Shown in pieces: positions 43,377 to 55,175 of a DNA stretch of 64,000 nt (positions within the stretch are counted from its first letter, which is position 1; the number at the start of each line of letters is the position of its first letter). The position numbers and the translations under genes were made by a program. This DNA comes from Centrapalus pauciflorus. Taxonomy: Eukaryota > Streptophyta > Magnoliopsida > Asterales > Asteraceae. The notes under the pieces were generated by a model. That model was not told the origin of the DNA. It ran no database searches and saw only the letters and a list, made by a program, of their open reading frames with translations. Where the stretch lies: NCBI GenBank assembly GCA_020465985.1, contig JAANYP010004787.1, positions 173,823 to 237,822 on the forward strand, read 5' to 3'.

Positions 43377-44420
43377 TTATAGGGTTCCTAGCTTTACCCT
43401 ATTCCACTTGGCTTCACTTTTAATGGAATGAAAAGGGTAAAAGGCATACCTTTTAAGTTGAGTGCAATAAATAATTTTAGAAGGTTTAGCCTTGCACTCC
43501 TTACCCTTACTACCTCCATCAGTGTGTAAATGCTTACGTCCTAGCACTGGAGGTATATGAAATTCCTTTGGTGATGGAGAGTCAAGACTCTTAGTATCAC
43601 TACCTTGTGCCTCCAAAAAATCCATCAAAGAATTTGTACTTTCAGGAGTCACATCATCAACATATATAAATGAGAAGTTCAGAGTCAACTCCCTCATTAT
43701 ATATAGTTGGAGGCATATCAACACCAAGTAGTCGAGCATGCTCTTCCAAATCCCTTTTGGGCTTGAAAACATCTTTAGTCTCATCATCGATAATCGGTGG
43801 TGGGACGTGTGCAATACTTTGTGGGCTTGGAATTTACACATTGTCCATTATTGTCTTTAAAGTTTTGATGACCGGTCATGCATGTAAGAAGTTTCCTCAT
43901 AGACACACTCAACATCATCATCTGAATCACTAATATCGGTGACATAAATGTGGACGTGCTCTGCGTTTTCTTTGCTCTCCTCTACTTTGCTTGAACTACT
44001 TTTTGATGGTTCTTCAGTAGGCAATTCATCCATTTTACTCCTTTGTCTTATGAGGTTGTCAAGGATTTCTGAAACACTTTGTTGGTAACGAAGGCTCATC
44101 TCACATTGACGAAATAGAGCCTCTAAGATCAACTCTATCTCGGGTTGATATTGTGACGGAGTTTGGTAGGAATATTGGGAGTCTTGAATTTAGCGGTGTT
44201 AAGTGGAGGATAAGTATGAAGATTGATGTATATTCTCATATTGATATTGGGAAGAGTTGGGATCGGTTGGGTAATCAATTTAATCACAATAGGAGGAATT
44301 AGTGGGCTCATGCATGTAGGAAACTCCATAAGCTGATACATCCTGTTCTTCGTAGTTGATCTCCTCTTGACAATACCATATTTCATGGTCACCTTCATAC
44401 AACTCAAATCTCTGATCCAT
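43377..44420 (-). pseudogene. E7 gag-like ORF, broken
   Basis: The ATG at 44420 starts MDQRFELYEGDHEIWYCQEE, then YGVSYMHEPTNSSYC. A stop follows, with reading continuing in the same style (RDRVDLRGSISS). A second part has MDELPTEEPSKSSSSK and an acidic stretch, ending in a Lys-rich tail (KHLHTDGGSKGKECKAK) at 43377. The N-terminus resembles short gag-related proteins found just after Athila/Tat-type primer-binding sites. No zinc knuckle is seen and no function can be assigned. Confidence 0.6.
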
Positions 44421-44670
44421 CCAACACAAAACTCACCAAACAAAATACGACAAAACAAAGAGAAAATAAACTTAAAAATAAACTACTATAAGCAAATAAG
44501 AAAAACATAACAAAAATAGATTAATGACAAATAAATAGAAAAGAAAAATGTACAGGAATTTTATGTACATGAAAAAAAATTCCCGCACTTTGATATTTTT
44601 TTTTTTGTTTTTTTTATCAAATAAATCAACTAACAAGAAATGTTAGGCTATTCTCAAAACCACATCGTTT

Positions 44671-44690
44671 GTCCCTGGAAATTGCGCCAA
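44671..44690 (-). other. E7 primer-binding region (Athila/Tat type)
   Basis: The minus strand reads TTGGCGCAATTTCCAGGGAC, close to the TGGCGCCGTTGCCGGGGA signature of Athila/Tat elements (usually ascribed to tRNA-Asp), five bases from the LTR end. Confidence 0.7.
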
Positions 44691-45097
44691 AAACTTGATG
44701 TGCCGCTATCACACCTTTATTTTAATATAAAAAAGAACGGGACTAACTACACTGGAACTAGCAGTCAAATAGGAAAGTATTACCTATCATTTGCTACCAT
44801 AGCTTAGGTAAGTATGTGTTGTCGAACTCGGGGAAAATTTGTGGTTTTTTGATATAAAACCGTCAGTTAATGGTTAGTGATCGATGATGATAAGTGGATA
44901 GTTTTATAAATGATACTTAGATTCAAGAACAAAATAACACACTTCAGCTGTCAAGATACTATTAGAACAAGAAGTTTTGGAAAGACAATCTTGAAAATGG
45001 TAATCACGTGGGAGTGCTCCCCCTAAACATTGGATGACTAAATAATACACTCGGTTGGAATAACTATCTTGTGAATTCAAGAAGTAAAACCATAAAT

Positions 45098-45280
45098 GGA
45101 TCACTCAAATATGAATCAACACCTTAAATTATACAATAAATGAGAAGTAAGCAAAGATCACTCAACTACAAACCTATCACAAATTGAGATGCAAGTAATG
45201 ACAATAAAATTATACAGATCACTCAACTATAATTTAATCATCCCACAATCAACAATAAAAATATAAAGATCACTCAAATA
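45098..45280. repeat. GATCACTCAA short repeats
   Basis: Four copies of GATCACTCAA(C/A)TA at about 55-62 bp spacing within the E7 LTR. Confidence 0.75.
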
Positions 45281-45569
45281 TATTTTCATTACCGAAAAAT
45301 GCAATTTGCACACTCACATATAGTTTTTCTTGCTACGAAAGGTGTTTATCATCTCACAATTTAAAACACTATCTAAATCGAGACTCACATCAACAATATA
45401 AACGATGTTATAACCATAATTAAATACATGCAAGTTTTACCCTTTTTACTCTCACAAGCTTAAAAGACTCAATGTAACAAACACATTATTTCAATAAGAA
45501 CAAATACCAGTTAAACCCAACTCGCATTGTGGAAAATCAAGTATTTGTGGTAAATACAAACAAATACAT

Positions 45570-46620
45570 TGTTGGGTATTAAATATAGAGGTGAAAAGCA
45601 ATAAGAATAAGAGTTCAAGGACTATTCATGTAATTAGATGTAAGGTTAGATTTTATGTATAAATAGAATATTCAAGGAAAAATTCTATAACTCTTGCAAT
45701 TAAAGTGTGTGTTTTGTAACGTGTAAATGTGAGAGTTAATCATTTAATTAAAGCAAGTTTTGTGTTCAATGTTGTGATTCACCTAGATCATGTATCCGCA
45801 ACTGGCATCAGAGCCTTGGGAGTGAATCAAAAATTGAAAATCTTGCAAGAAATAAAAAAAAAGTTCAACCGAAAAAGTCAAAATTTTGAGCTGCGATATT
45901 ATGGAATTTTTTAGAAAAATCATTTGTTGACGGATTGAGCTGACCTTTGGATATGTTTTGAAGATCAAGAAGATGAAGATCCAGTAAAATTTTCAAGTCC
46001 TAATTAGACACGATCAGGGAGTAATTGAATTTTTAATTTCTGAAATTTGTAACTTACATTCTTAAGATCGATTTTGGAAGTTTTGATTTGATTAGAATTA
46101 GGTTCTGATTTTTTTGAAAGATTCTAAGGTTATTATAACAAGCAATTCCTGAAAATTTCAAGATCTAATTCCCAATACATTGGGAGAAATCGATATTTAA
46201 AGTTTCGGATTTTTTTTAAATAGAGTTGTCGCCTTTGAAAATTCATAGAAAATTCTATGTTTATCCAGTTGATCTGATTTTTGGATATTTTGTGTATATC
46301 ATATATATGTTTGTTGTCCTAAAATTTCAAATTTTAATTCGAAAAATTAAGTGAGAAATCATGAAAATTCAGAAAGTTTTTCACTGTGTGTTCTTGGTGT
46401 ATCTAGTGCATGTTCTTGATCAATTCTTGTTGACTTTGATTGATTCTAGATATGTTGGATTCGGTTTTTGGGTAGAAATCAAGTGTGGTTAGTTTTGTCA
46501 ATAAATTTCATCATTTGAATGTCCAATTTCTCGGTTTTCTGATTTTTAAAGTTTACGTGTTCTTATTGTGTTCTTAACATTTTTTATTGTAATAATTAAC
46601 TTGTTTGATCCATTTTAATT
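45570..46620 (+). mobile_element. E8: truncated copia 5' end (LTR, primer-binding site, leader)
   Basis: A 231-bp LTR (45570-45800) starts TGTTGGGTATTAAATATAG and ends GTATCCGCA, then AC and the primer-binding site. About 800 bp of AT-rich leader follows. No gag or second LTR is present. The right boundary near 46620 is approximate, placed where the sequence returns to E7-like DNA. Confidence 0.65.
45803..45815 (+). other. E8 primer-binding site
   Basis: TGGCATCAGAGCC, one base different from the tRNA-Met site of the other elements. Confidence 0.8.
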
Positions 46621-47445
46621 ATTGATAAATGACATAAACTTGTTTGTTCAAAGTTATAAATCTTCTTTCAAAGCAATAAACAAAAACTATATTTCATCCA
46701 AAACAAAATAAAATTCATCCAATGTTTGGGGTTTACAAACCCAAATGATTACAAAACAATTACTCCATAGAATTAGAGTAACACAACATGTTCATCACAC
46801 AAATAGGAAAAACAAACATAAACAAATGAGTTAGAGATGTTAGAAGTCCCCTAATGATGTTTTTTTGGCGTTGTGGTGATGTTCCCCTCCATGATATATT
46901 CCAAAAATAGCCCAACCGAGCGTCCTTCGTCTCCCAAGAGAGTATTTTTCGTTACTGAAGTGGTGAAATTCGTCCAATAATGAATAAATGCAATGAAATA
47001 TGAGGATTTTCTTGTCTGAGGAGGGCACAACGTGTCTATGAGATGTCGTCCTCTAATTGGCCCAAAAATATCTCGGAAATAATGGTTCTCAGGAGAGCAC
47101 GTCGTGCCTTTTTTAGGGCACGTCGTGACTTAATGCTTGGAGCTCTCGGATAACATGTCACCAAAATGAAGTATGGTATGCCTGGGAGGGCACGCCTTAT
47201 CTATCTTCATTTGGCCAAAACTCAAAACATGAAATTTGTAGCCCCATGTTTCCTCTTCATATGGGATTTTGGATCACCTGAATCCGAGTTCGTATGAGAG
47301 AGATATGACCAAAATATAAAAAATGCATGATAACCAATTTCTTTCGTTTCTTCCTGAACGTAGCCAAAACAAGAGACAAGCAATAAATATACATAAACCA
47401 TTAAATTCATGCAAATATTATACATTAAAGTCTATGTGTATCACC

Positions 47446-47449
<4 letters not shown>

Positions 47450-47534
<85 letters not shown>
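47450..47534. repeat. (AC)n(AT)n(GT)n palindromic microsatellite
   Basis: About 25 nt of AC, 36 nt of AT and 24 nt of GT form an almost perfect 85-bp inverted repeat inside the end of the E7 LTR. Confidence 0.95.
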
Positions 47535-47539
47535 ATCAA

Positions 47540-47844
47540 ATGAGAAGGTAATATATTTTGATAAGTGTGAGAAACACTGTGAATCATGTTATTACTTATT
47601 GATTCACCATTTTTTGAATATATAAATAATGAATTATAAATTTCAGATTAAATAAATTAACAATTCATTATTTTGTTACATTGATTCATTAGTTTTTGAA
47701 CTTACAAATAATAAATCACAAATTCAAAAATAAATAAATCAATGTACAAAATTAGTGAAACAATATAAAAAATTAGTGAATCAATGTACAAAATTAGTGA
47801 ATCATAGTTCTTCTTACACTTCTCAAGATAGTTTTAACTTCTCA
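47540..47844. mobile_element. TIR element, 305 bp, between microsatellites
   Basis: The ends form imperfect inverted repeats of about 34 bp: left TGAGAAGGTAA ... AAGTGTGAGAA, right (reversed) TGAGAAGTTAA ... AAGTGTAAGAA. The middle has short tandem copies of AAATTAGTGAATCAATGTAC. No ORF. It is bordered by a (TA)n tract on the right. Confidence 0.65.
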
Positions 47845-48579
<735 letters not shown>

Positions 48580-48944
48580 GAATATGGTTCATCTGAGTAA
48601 CTAAAAAATGTAGAGTACCGTGAGTACATGTGAACACACGGGTTTCAGATGTGAACATGCTCCGAGAAAAAGTTTTTTTTTTTTTAAATATTTTTCATAT
48701 TCATTTAGATACAAATAATATAAGCCTATTTGTAAAGAATTACATACATTCACACTTTCTAGCCTCTTAAAAGTCATGTGAACGTGAATAAAATTCATGT
48801 GAACATGCTTAGTATGAACATACGTTCACAACAGTGGAGTTCATGTGAACATGCATGTTTCACATAGTTATAGTGTGTGTTTATGTGTAATTTTTTACAA
48901 GTAGTTTTGTATTATTAATTTAAACATGATTATGAAAGAAAAGT
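48580..48944 (+). mobile_element. (TA)n-associated small element, copy 3 (related)
   Basis: Starts GAATATGGTTCATCTGAGTAAC after the microsatellite and has ATGTGAACATG palindromes and ATTAATTTAAACATGATTATG, also present in copy 2. It runs into the E10 gag at about 48944 without a clear far end. Confidence 0.6.
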
Positions 48945-50282
48945 ACCAAGAGTCTACAATTCTTTGGAGTTTGGAACACTTTAAGTCTGATTCTCTTTTC
49001 TTTTCTAATAAAACAAAAATGATGTGTTTTACTTCATCAAGTTCAGTTTTCAACTTATGAAAATTGTCTAGTTCATTAGATTTTGTTTCAATTTCATATA
49101 AATTCAGAAATTTCAGCTTTAAGATGTCTTGTTTTTCAATAATAGTTTTGAGATCAATTAGCAGGTAATCAAACATTTTCTCTTTTTCATCAAGACAGTA
49201 ATCCTTAAAGTTTTTTATCTTGTACATCATTGTGGGATCCATTTTCAAGATAACTTAGGGCCTCAGCTTCTGCAAGATCGTGTTTGAAACTGCTAGGTGA
49301 ACGAGCTTCATCATTGGCTACAAAGCAGTTGTCCTCTTCATCAGATGATGAATCAGACTCTTTCCAATCACATGCTTCTGTCATCAATCCCTTCTCCTTG
49401 TTGGAAGCCACAGAGTCTTCCATGGCTATAAGGTACTTAACCCTGTAGCCATCCTCTTTATGTGTCTTGTGAGATTTGAATGAAGACGCCGCAACTTTGT
49501 ACACACAGTCTGCAGCTATATGACCAACTTTTCCACGTTTGTAGCACTCAACTTTAGTCTTATCAAACGTTTTATTTTTTACAACACTTGATTTCCTTGG
49601 CAGCATCTTCTTTCCAAACAACTTTTTCCCTTTGAACCTTTAGACAAGCATAGAAATCACTTGCGCATCATCAAGTTCATCAAGATTTTCATCCTCTTCC
49701 TCGGACATGGGTTCCATGTTTGCATCATCTTATGAATCAACCTTTGTGAACACATCACTAGTTTGATTCACAGGCTGTCTTACTTCAGACACTTATGCTG
49801 ATCCCTTCTTAGATATTTGTTGGCCTTGACTGTTCATCATTGAGCAATGATCCATACGAGTTACAAGATCGACGCCTTTGATAGTACTGGGTTACTGAGT
49901 ATGGATGCAAAGTAGTTCCATTCTTCTGGTAAAACATCCAAGAACATCTTCACCAGGGTAAGATTGTCTTTAGTGATCCCAACAGCTTTGAGATCATTCA
50001 CTAGAGTAGTAAACCTAGTGTAGGTTTCAGTAAGACTTTCCATTGGCTTTGCAAAGAATGACTCATATTGTCTAACAAGATTGTTAATCCTGTTATCTAG
50101 AGTGATAGTAGGACCGTCATAGACTGTACACAGAGTATCCCAAATCTCCTTAATTGTCTTAAGCTTCTCCACCAGTTTGAACACATTATCAGGTAGAGAT
50201 GTCACTAGGTTGTTCCTTGCTTTGGCATCAAGAGCAAATAATATCTTGTCTTCTTCAGACCATTGAGCTCTTTCTTTTTCAA
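48945..50282 (-). pseudogene. E10 gag, main part (decayed)
   Basis: Continues the N-terminal piece across E11 within one codon series: KERAQWSEEDKILFALDAKA, VFKLVEKLKTIKEIWDTL (UBN2-type copia capsid), then, after stops around 49620-49860, a zinc knuckle in which the second Cys is replaced (CYKRGKVGHIAADC, about 49530-49575). Acidic and coil-like sequence follows to about 48960. It is non-functional. Confidence 0.83.
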
Positions 50283-50287
50283 TAGTC

Positions 50288-50615
50288 TGTGAATTCATTT
50301 TTCATGCAATTCAATCATATACAACAATTCATATGAACAATTAACAATCAAACACAATTTATTGAATGATTATAGAGAGAAAATATTACATTGGAGATTT
50401 CGGCTTTCTTACAAAGCAATCCTCCTATTCTCTCTAAATCAGATCCATATGTGTGTGTGTAATCTTCGATTCCTCCCTTTTATCAACAGTACACAGATAC
50501 CTCTTTTTATACTTAATACTCAAGCTTTGAGTATTTACAATCCAACCCCTATACTATTGAGTAATTACAATTATATACAATATAATTGTTTCATCTCTAT
50601 TATTTATTCCCAACA
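50288..50615 (-). repeat. E11 3' LTR (328 bp)
   Basis: Plus strand from TGTGAATTCATTTTTCATGC to TATTTATTCCCAACA; matches 55176-55502. Confidence 0.95.
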
Positions 50616-51191
50616 TTCTCCCCCCTAGAGATGAACACAATTATTAAAGTAATATTCATTTCAGCTCTACAAATATTGTCCCTAACAATCTCCCCCTTAG
50701 AGATGAAATCAATTTTCTGATAAAAGATCATTTCAGGGACTTTTTCGTGAATATTCTTATTTTCTCTGATCTCTGAATCTTCTTCTTTTCTTTATTTGTC
50801 TCTCTCTGATCTTCACAACTCTTCTTCTCTGATCTTCTCTTTTCTTGTATTTTCTTGTGAGTACACTCCCCCTTGAATCATGAATAGCTTTTAAATCTCT
50901 TCCTTGATCAATTGTCTTGAGATGATGTAGAAATTGCCTTCAGTTGATTTCAAACTACACAACAGTTGTTTCTGAAATTCAGCTTTTCTCCCCCTCATGA
51001 TGATCATAAAAAATTATGAACATCATGCAAAAACTTCAGAAACATTAATTCAATGAAATTACAGTAGAAGAAATACAACAACAATTACAACTCAGAAATT
51101 ATTACAAATTGATTTTCTCCCCCTTAAACTGACATCTCTCCCCCTATACAAAACAGATTTATCTCACCCCCTCAAAAAGTTCACTCCCCCT
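50616..51191 (-). other. E11 polypurine tract and multiple purine-tract-like motifs
   Basis: The tract next to the LTR (50616-50635) reads CTAGGGGGGAGAA on the minus strand. Seven more G-rich copies (minus GGGGGAG or near variants) lie at about 50690, 50867, 50990, 51118, 51139, 51166 and 51184. A multiple purine-tract array upstream of the 3' LTR is a reported Sirevirus trait. Confidence 0.75.
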
Positions 51192-52655
51192 CGAATTGAT
51201 ATTATATCTTTTTAGAACAAAACAAAGCTTTACAACTTTGGGGAAAATGAAACACATTCATTTTGTGAGAAAACAAGTCCAGGTCCACATAGGATTCCTG
51301 TTTGCACAATAGACAAAATCTATGTGACCTACTTTCAGCGCTGGCATGATAGTAACACTGGTAGGATTTCCAAATAGTCATCGTGAAATCCTTTATCATG
51401 AAAGAATCACTCTTATTTGTTCCGGCTTAGTCACTTTGGACTAGCAGTTTATAGTCACGCAGACTGATAGACTCGATGTGTCCTAAAAGTGTATATAATC
51501 AGCTCTAGACACAATGTGCATCAAATGAAATTGGAGACCGGAGTAACTGTCTTCCTTGTTTCAATATCAATAATATCCAAATGATATATCGATAGAAATG
51601 TGTTATATCTCCGTGATTATTGAAACAGAAATCTTTTGAGAGATAACTGAGTAGTTGGTGGGGTTAAGTGCATGCGTCACTGGGTCCATGACGTCTTTTT
51701 CAATATCAAGTCGCCTAGGGCTTGATAGATTATGTGGTTTACCCAGCAGACACAGTGTAGGATAGGATTATCTTTTCTTCAAATCCTTTCTCAACTCACA
51801 GCTCTCAGCATTTTTCAACCTAGCTCCCTCCAGCTCACTTTTCAGAATTAAATTCAGTCAGCTTTATGAGAAAAGCATGATCTGATGCACCACCATCTCC
51901 TTTTAATATCCCTCTCATTTACATTTTACCTCTGCTTGACCCTGTCAGTATCCCGTGATAACTGACACTTCTCAACTAATAAACCTAAAGAACCCTCACC
52001 CACACAATCTATAGATGGTTAGCTTCTTGGGTAGGTCTTCCGGTTCTGGTTAGACCATAGAAGCGATATTTATGCCTATCACTCAGATTGGTGCATAATC
52101 GGAGTCAGCAGAAAAATTTTCAGCTTTGAAAGGTCATGAGATATGATGAAATCCAACTTATATGGTATTGGAGATGATATGCAGATAATTTTGGGAGATA
52201 TCAGAATGAAATGAAAAATTTGATATATGATATGAAAAGAATAAGATTTTCTTGAAAGAATTATCACATGGGAGATAACAGGAGAATCCAGTATAAATTG
52301 GAAGATTTCTAACAAAAAGAATCTCAGAAGAAATGAGATCATAAAAATCAAAGAGATTAGATCAATTAATCTCAATGATAGATTCAGAGATTCATAAAAA
52401 AAATTTCTTTTCAGCTCAAAAACTCTTTTTATGTGTGTGTCAAATATTTTCGTGAAAAATCACACATAGTTTTGAAAAATGTCATCGTCAAAGAATGTCT
52501 GAAACTCCCCCTGGAAATAAGCACACGCAGTTAGTCAACTCATAGAAATGAAATCAGGAGCAAAAAATTATAAAAATAAAACTCCCTCTTTGTCAATTTC
52601 AGCTTCGGAGTTGAATTCAGGGCAAGAATTCCAGTAAGATTTGTCTCTCAGACTC
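51192..52655 (-). other. E11 internal non-coding region
   Basis: No domain recognised. A 65-codon minus-strand frame at 51202-51399 with several Cys and His residues has no match I know and is not called a gene. Confidence 0.5.
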
Positions 52656-52824
52656 GGGTTTCAGTCTGATGTAACTGAAAGCCTTTGACTCTGGTTCATT
52701 GAAGTCCGGGTTCTAGTCTGAATTAACTAGAAACCATTTTGATTTGAAACACGGGTCTTGATCTGATGTAATCAAGAGCCTATTGAAATGAAGAACGGGT
52801 CCTTATCTGAAATGATAAGAAACC
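52656..52824 (-). repeat. Four tandem 28-nt stem-loops in E11
   Basis: Units at 52656-52683, 52708-52735, 52753-52780 and 52797-52824. Each has a 10-nt arm starting GGGT, an 8-nt loop starting CTGA, and a complementary 10-nt arm ending CC. Nine of ten positions pair in units 1-3 and eight in unit 4. The inner stem differs between units (TTTCAGT, TTCTAGT, TCTTGAT, TCCTTAT) while pairing is kept. Confidence 0.85.
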
Positions 52825-52839
52825 TATAACCTGCAAAAT

Positions 52840-54051
52840 TTAAGATGTCTTTGGTATCCAAACAGATTTGGATCCAGACTTGTTAGCGCTCTTGGGTACC
52901 CATTTCAAAACAGGTTTTGGTACCCACTTGTACTTGGGTTTAGGTACCCATTGCATGTTATAACTATCAGCTTCTCTTTCAAACGCAGAAAACAAATTTC
53001 TTTGAGTATGAGAAAATTGAATATCTGAATTTCTAAAGAAACTTGAATTTGAATGATCAGACTTTTGCGAACTCTTCTTTTTGAATAACTGTCCGGTTCT
53101 TGCCTGTTTCTGATAATACTTGGTATTTTTCTGTGAATTTGTTTTCTGATTAGAATGACCAGTATTTTCAGAAACTTTAAGAAAATTTGACTTCGAAGAT
53201 TCACCGGTGTAAATCTTGACCAGAAGTTGTTCAACAATTTTATCTTTGCCGCTGTGTATCTTTAACAGATACTTAAGTTTAAGATCTGAAGAAGAATCAA
53301 ACTTAGCAGAGTTAGTTAGATTCACTTCACTTTCAGAAGACAAACCAGAGTGATCAACATTGGATTTTAAACACACTGAAGAAGGGGTCTTAACCTTTGA
53401 CTCAGTTGACGAAGTAAACACATGTAATTGTTTTGTAAGATGAAGTATCTGATCTTCCAAACTTTTGATAATGACTAAATTTGAATTTCTGTCATGATCA
53501 AATGATTGGTAATCAGATTTAAAAGATTGTTCTTTGATTAAGAACATTTGTCTTTCATCTTCAAACAATTCAGATTTTGATTTAAAATCTTGTTCTTTAA
53601 GTAAGAACTCATGTCTTTCCTTCTCAATCAAATCTTTAGTTAAAGACAACTCTTGTTGAAGAGCAAAAATTTCTTCATTTTTGTTTAAAATACAATTCTG
53701 ATCAGTTGGTTTTGTCTTACAAAGTGTATCTTCAAGATCCTGAACTTTCTTGTAAAGATCAGATCTTTCAGGCAAAAGATATTTCAGTTGAGTTGCATTC
53801 TGAAAATTTTCTTGTTTCAGCTCATCAAGTTCTTTAAGTAATTCAGATATTTTCAATTGATGAGCACAACTCTCAGAGTTTTGTTTTTCTTTTAAGCTTT
53901 GAATTTCTTCATTCAATATTTGTACGTCACGTAACGCCAAATGTTTATCAGTATTTAACTGAATGAGAATGTCGTAATTGTTCTTACGAATCTTTTCAGA
54001 TTCAGTATGTTTGAAAATCAGCTCAGACTTTGACAATTGTTCAAATTCCAT
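52840..54051 (-). CDS. E11 coiled-coil gag-linker protein (403 aa) with WVPK repeats
   Basis: An intact frame from MEFEQLSKSEL to a stop at 52840. Residues about 1-230 are Glu/Lys/Gln/Leu-rich with heptad character (LNEEIQSLKEKQNSE, LLKELDELKQEN) and a repeated LLKEQDFKSKSELFEDER-like unit. A Ser/Lys-rich linker follows, and the C-terminus has four WVPK/WIPK repeats (MQWVPKPKYKWVPKP and on). E5 has the same order, coiled coil then WVPK-type repeats, directly before its protease, so this corresponds to the extended C-terminal part of a Sirevirus gag freed from capsid and zinc knuckle. It may interact with gag of a helper element or with host proteins; that is inference. The intact frame in an element with near-identical LTRs suggests it is, or recently was, translated. 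Confidence 0.82.
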   Translation of the reverse strand: MEFEQLSKSELIFKHTESEKIRKNNYDILIQLNTDKHLALRDVQILNEEIQSLKEKQNSESCAHQLKISELLKELDELKQENFQNATQLKYLLPERSDLYKKVQDLEDTLCKTKPTDQNCILNKNEEIFALQQELSLTKDLIEKERHEFLLKEQDFKSKSELFEDERQMFLIKEQSFKSDYQSFDHDRNSNLVIIKSLEDQILHLTKQLHVFTSSTESKVKTPSSVCLKSNVDHSGLSSESEVNLTNSAKFDSSSDLKLKYLLKIHSGKDKIVEQLLVKIYTGESSKSNFLKVSENTGHSNQKTNSQKNTKYYQKQARTGQLFKKKSSQKSDHSNSSFFRNSDIQFSHTQRNLFSAFEREADSYNMQWVPKPKYKWVPKPVLKWVPKSANKSGSKSVWIPKTS

Positions 54052-54389
54052 TATGAATTGCTAGAAATTGAATCTTCCAAGATCTTTTATGAAAAAACGG
54101 AGTGAATTCTGATAAAACTTTGAAAAACTATTTCAGTTAAAGATTACTTATGAAAAATCAGCTCTGAAATGACTTTTTGACGTTAAAATTTCAGCTTTTC
54201 TGTATAAAATTGCCCGTAACTTTTTTCTGGAGTGGAATTGGGCCTCGAAAATTTACCGAACCGGCTATGCCCGTTCTAGAAATGTAGATCTCTTTTCAAG
54301 CTTCGATTTGGCGTATGGTAGGCCTTCTAACGATGTTCCAGTCAAAAGTTATGGCCAATTTAAGCAGCTAAGGTCAAATAGTCAATAGT

Positions 54390-54720
54390 ATGATGAAACT
54401 CGAATGAATAAGGACTCAACTCGAATGAAGAATAATGAAACTCGAATGATCATGAATGAAACTCGGATGGTTAAGTGTGAAACTCGATTGAAAAAGAATG
54501 AAACTCGAATAAGCTTGATGAAACTCGAATGATGAAGCTTGAAACTCGATTAATGAAGCTTGAAACTCGATTAATGAAGCATAAAACTCGATTAATGAAG
54601 CATTAAACTCGATCAAATAAGCATGAAACTCGATCAAATAAGCATGAAACTCGGTCAAAGCTTTATAAAACTCGGTCAAAGCTTTATCAAACTCGATCCC
54701 TTCTTTTTAAAACTCGAATA
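54390..54720 (-). repeat. TCGA-core tandem array in the E11 leader
   Basis: About thirteen units of the kind GAAACTCGATTAATGAAGCTT, period 19-25 bp, between the primer-binding site and the ORF. The open frame 54416-54679 (EFHASLIEF repeats) is its translation. The remaining leader (54052-54389 and 54721-55160) shows nothing further. Confidence 0.88.
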
Positions 54721-55160
54721 ACACTATGAGTTCAGTATTGCCCGAGTTTGATAAGAAACAGATAAAAATCAAGTTTAAAAACACAATTTTCAACAAAAAA
54801 TTCACCAAATGACCTCAAATTATGATCGAGTGTGCGTTTTTCACACAGAAACAACTTTTGTTAAACAACTTTGTCTAATTTTAGATTAAAAATCCAAAAA
54901 TAGACAAAAACGTGAAGAACACAATATTTTCAAAAAAAATCTGAAAATTCCAAATTAAAATTTGTATGTTTGGAATTAAAATTTGAGATTTATCTCATTA
55001 GATTCACACTCAAAAACGTCACCTTCGATCCAAAATTCAAATCATTTCATCCACAGAATCAAAATCCAAAAATGATATTCGAATTTTTAAACTTTCTATG
55101 AAACAGTACTTCGAAAAATTACATATTCAGAATCAAATTCACTCAAATTTAGCCATATTT

Positions 55161-55173
55161 GGCTCTGATACCA
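55161..55173 (-). other. E11 primer-binding site, initiator tRNA-Met
   Basis: Minus strand TGGTATCAGAGCC, two bases inside the 5' LTR. Confidence 0.95.
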
Positions 55174-55175
55174 AT

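Larger units (their letters stand above)
41061..47538 (-). mobile_element. E7: Athila/Tat-like Ty3/gypsy remnant
   Basis: A complete, interrupted 5' LTR (44696-47538), a primer-binding region of Athila type, a short gag-like ORF, a non-coding internal region and a truncated 3' LTR (41061-41582). No RT or integrase is present, so it is a non-autonomous or internally deleted element. It hosts a Tourist-like MITE and the copia fragment E8. Confidence 0.7.
44696..47538 (-). repeat. E7 5' LTR, interrupted by E8
   Basis: On the plus strand it starts TGATGTGCCGCTATCACACC and ends at GTGATCA (47538). It contains repeats of GATCACTCAA (45098-45280), the copia fragment E8 (45570 to about 46620), a cluster of GGGCAC palindromes (47025-47200) and a palindromic microsatellite (47450-47534). 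Confidence 0.68.

Noticed and set aside
51202..51399. Cys/His-containing 65-codon frame that might be a captured host exon
   Set aside because: No recognisable zinc-finger spacing, no flanking splice evidence, and no homology I can name.
54416..54679. Repetitive EFHASLIEF protein that could look like a structural repeat protein
   Set aside because: It is the translation of the TCGA leader array, with no start context and no conservation outside the array.
54390..54720. CRISPR-like regularly spaced repeats
   Set aside because: Units are degenerate and contiguous, without unique spacers or cas genes, in a plant retrotransposon leader.
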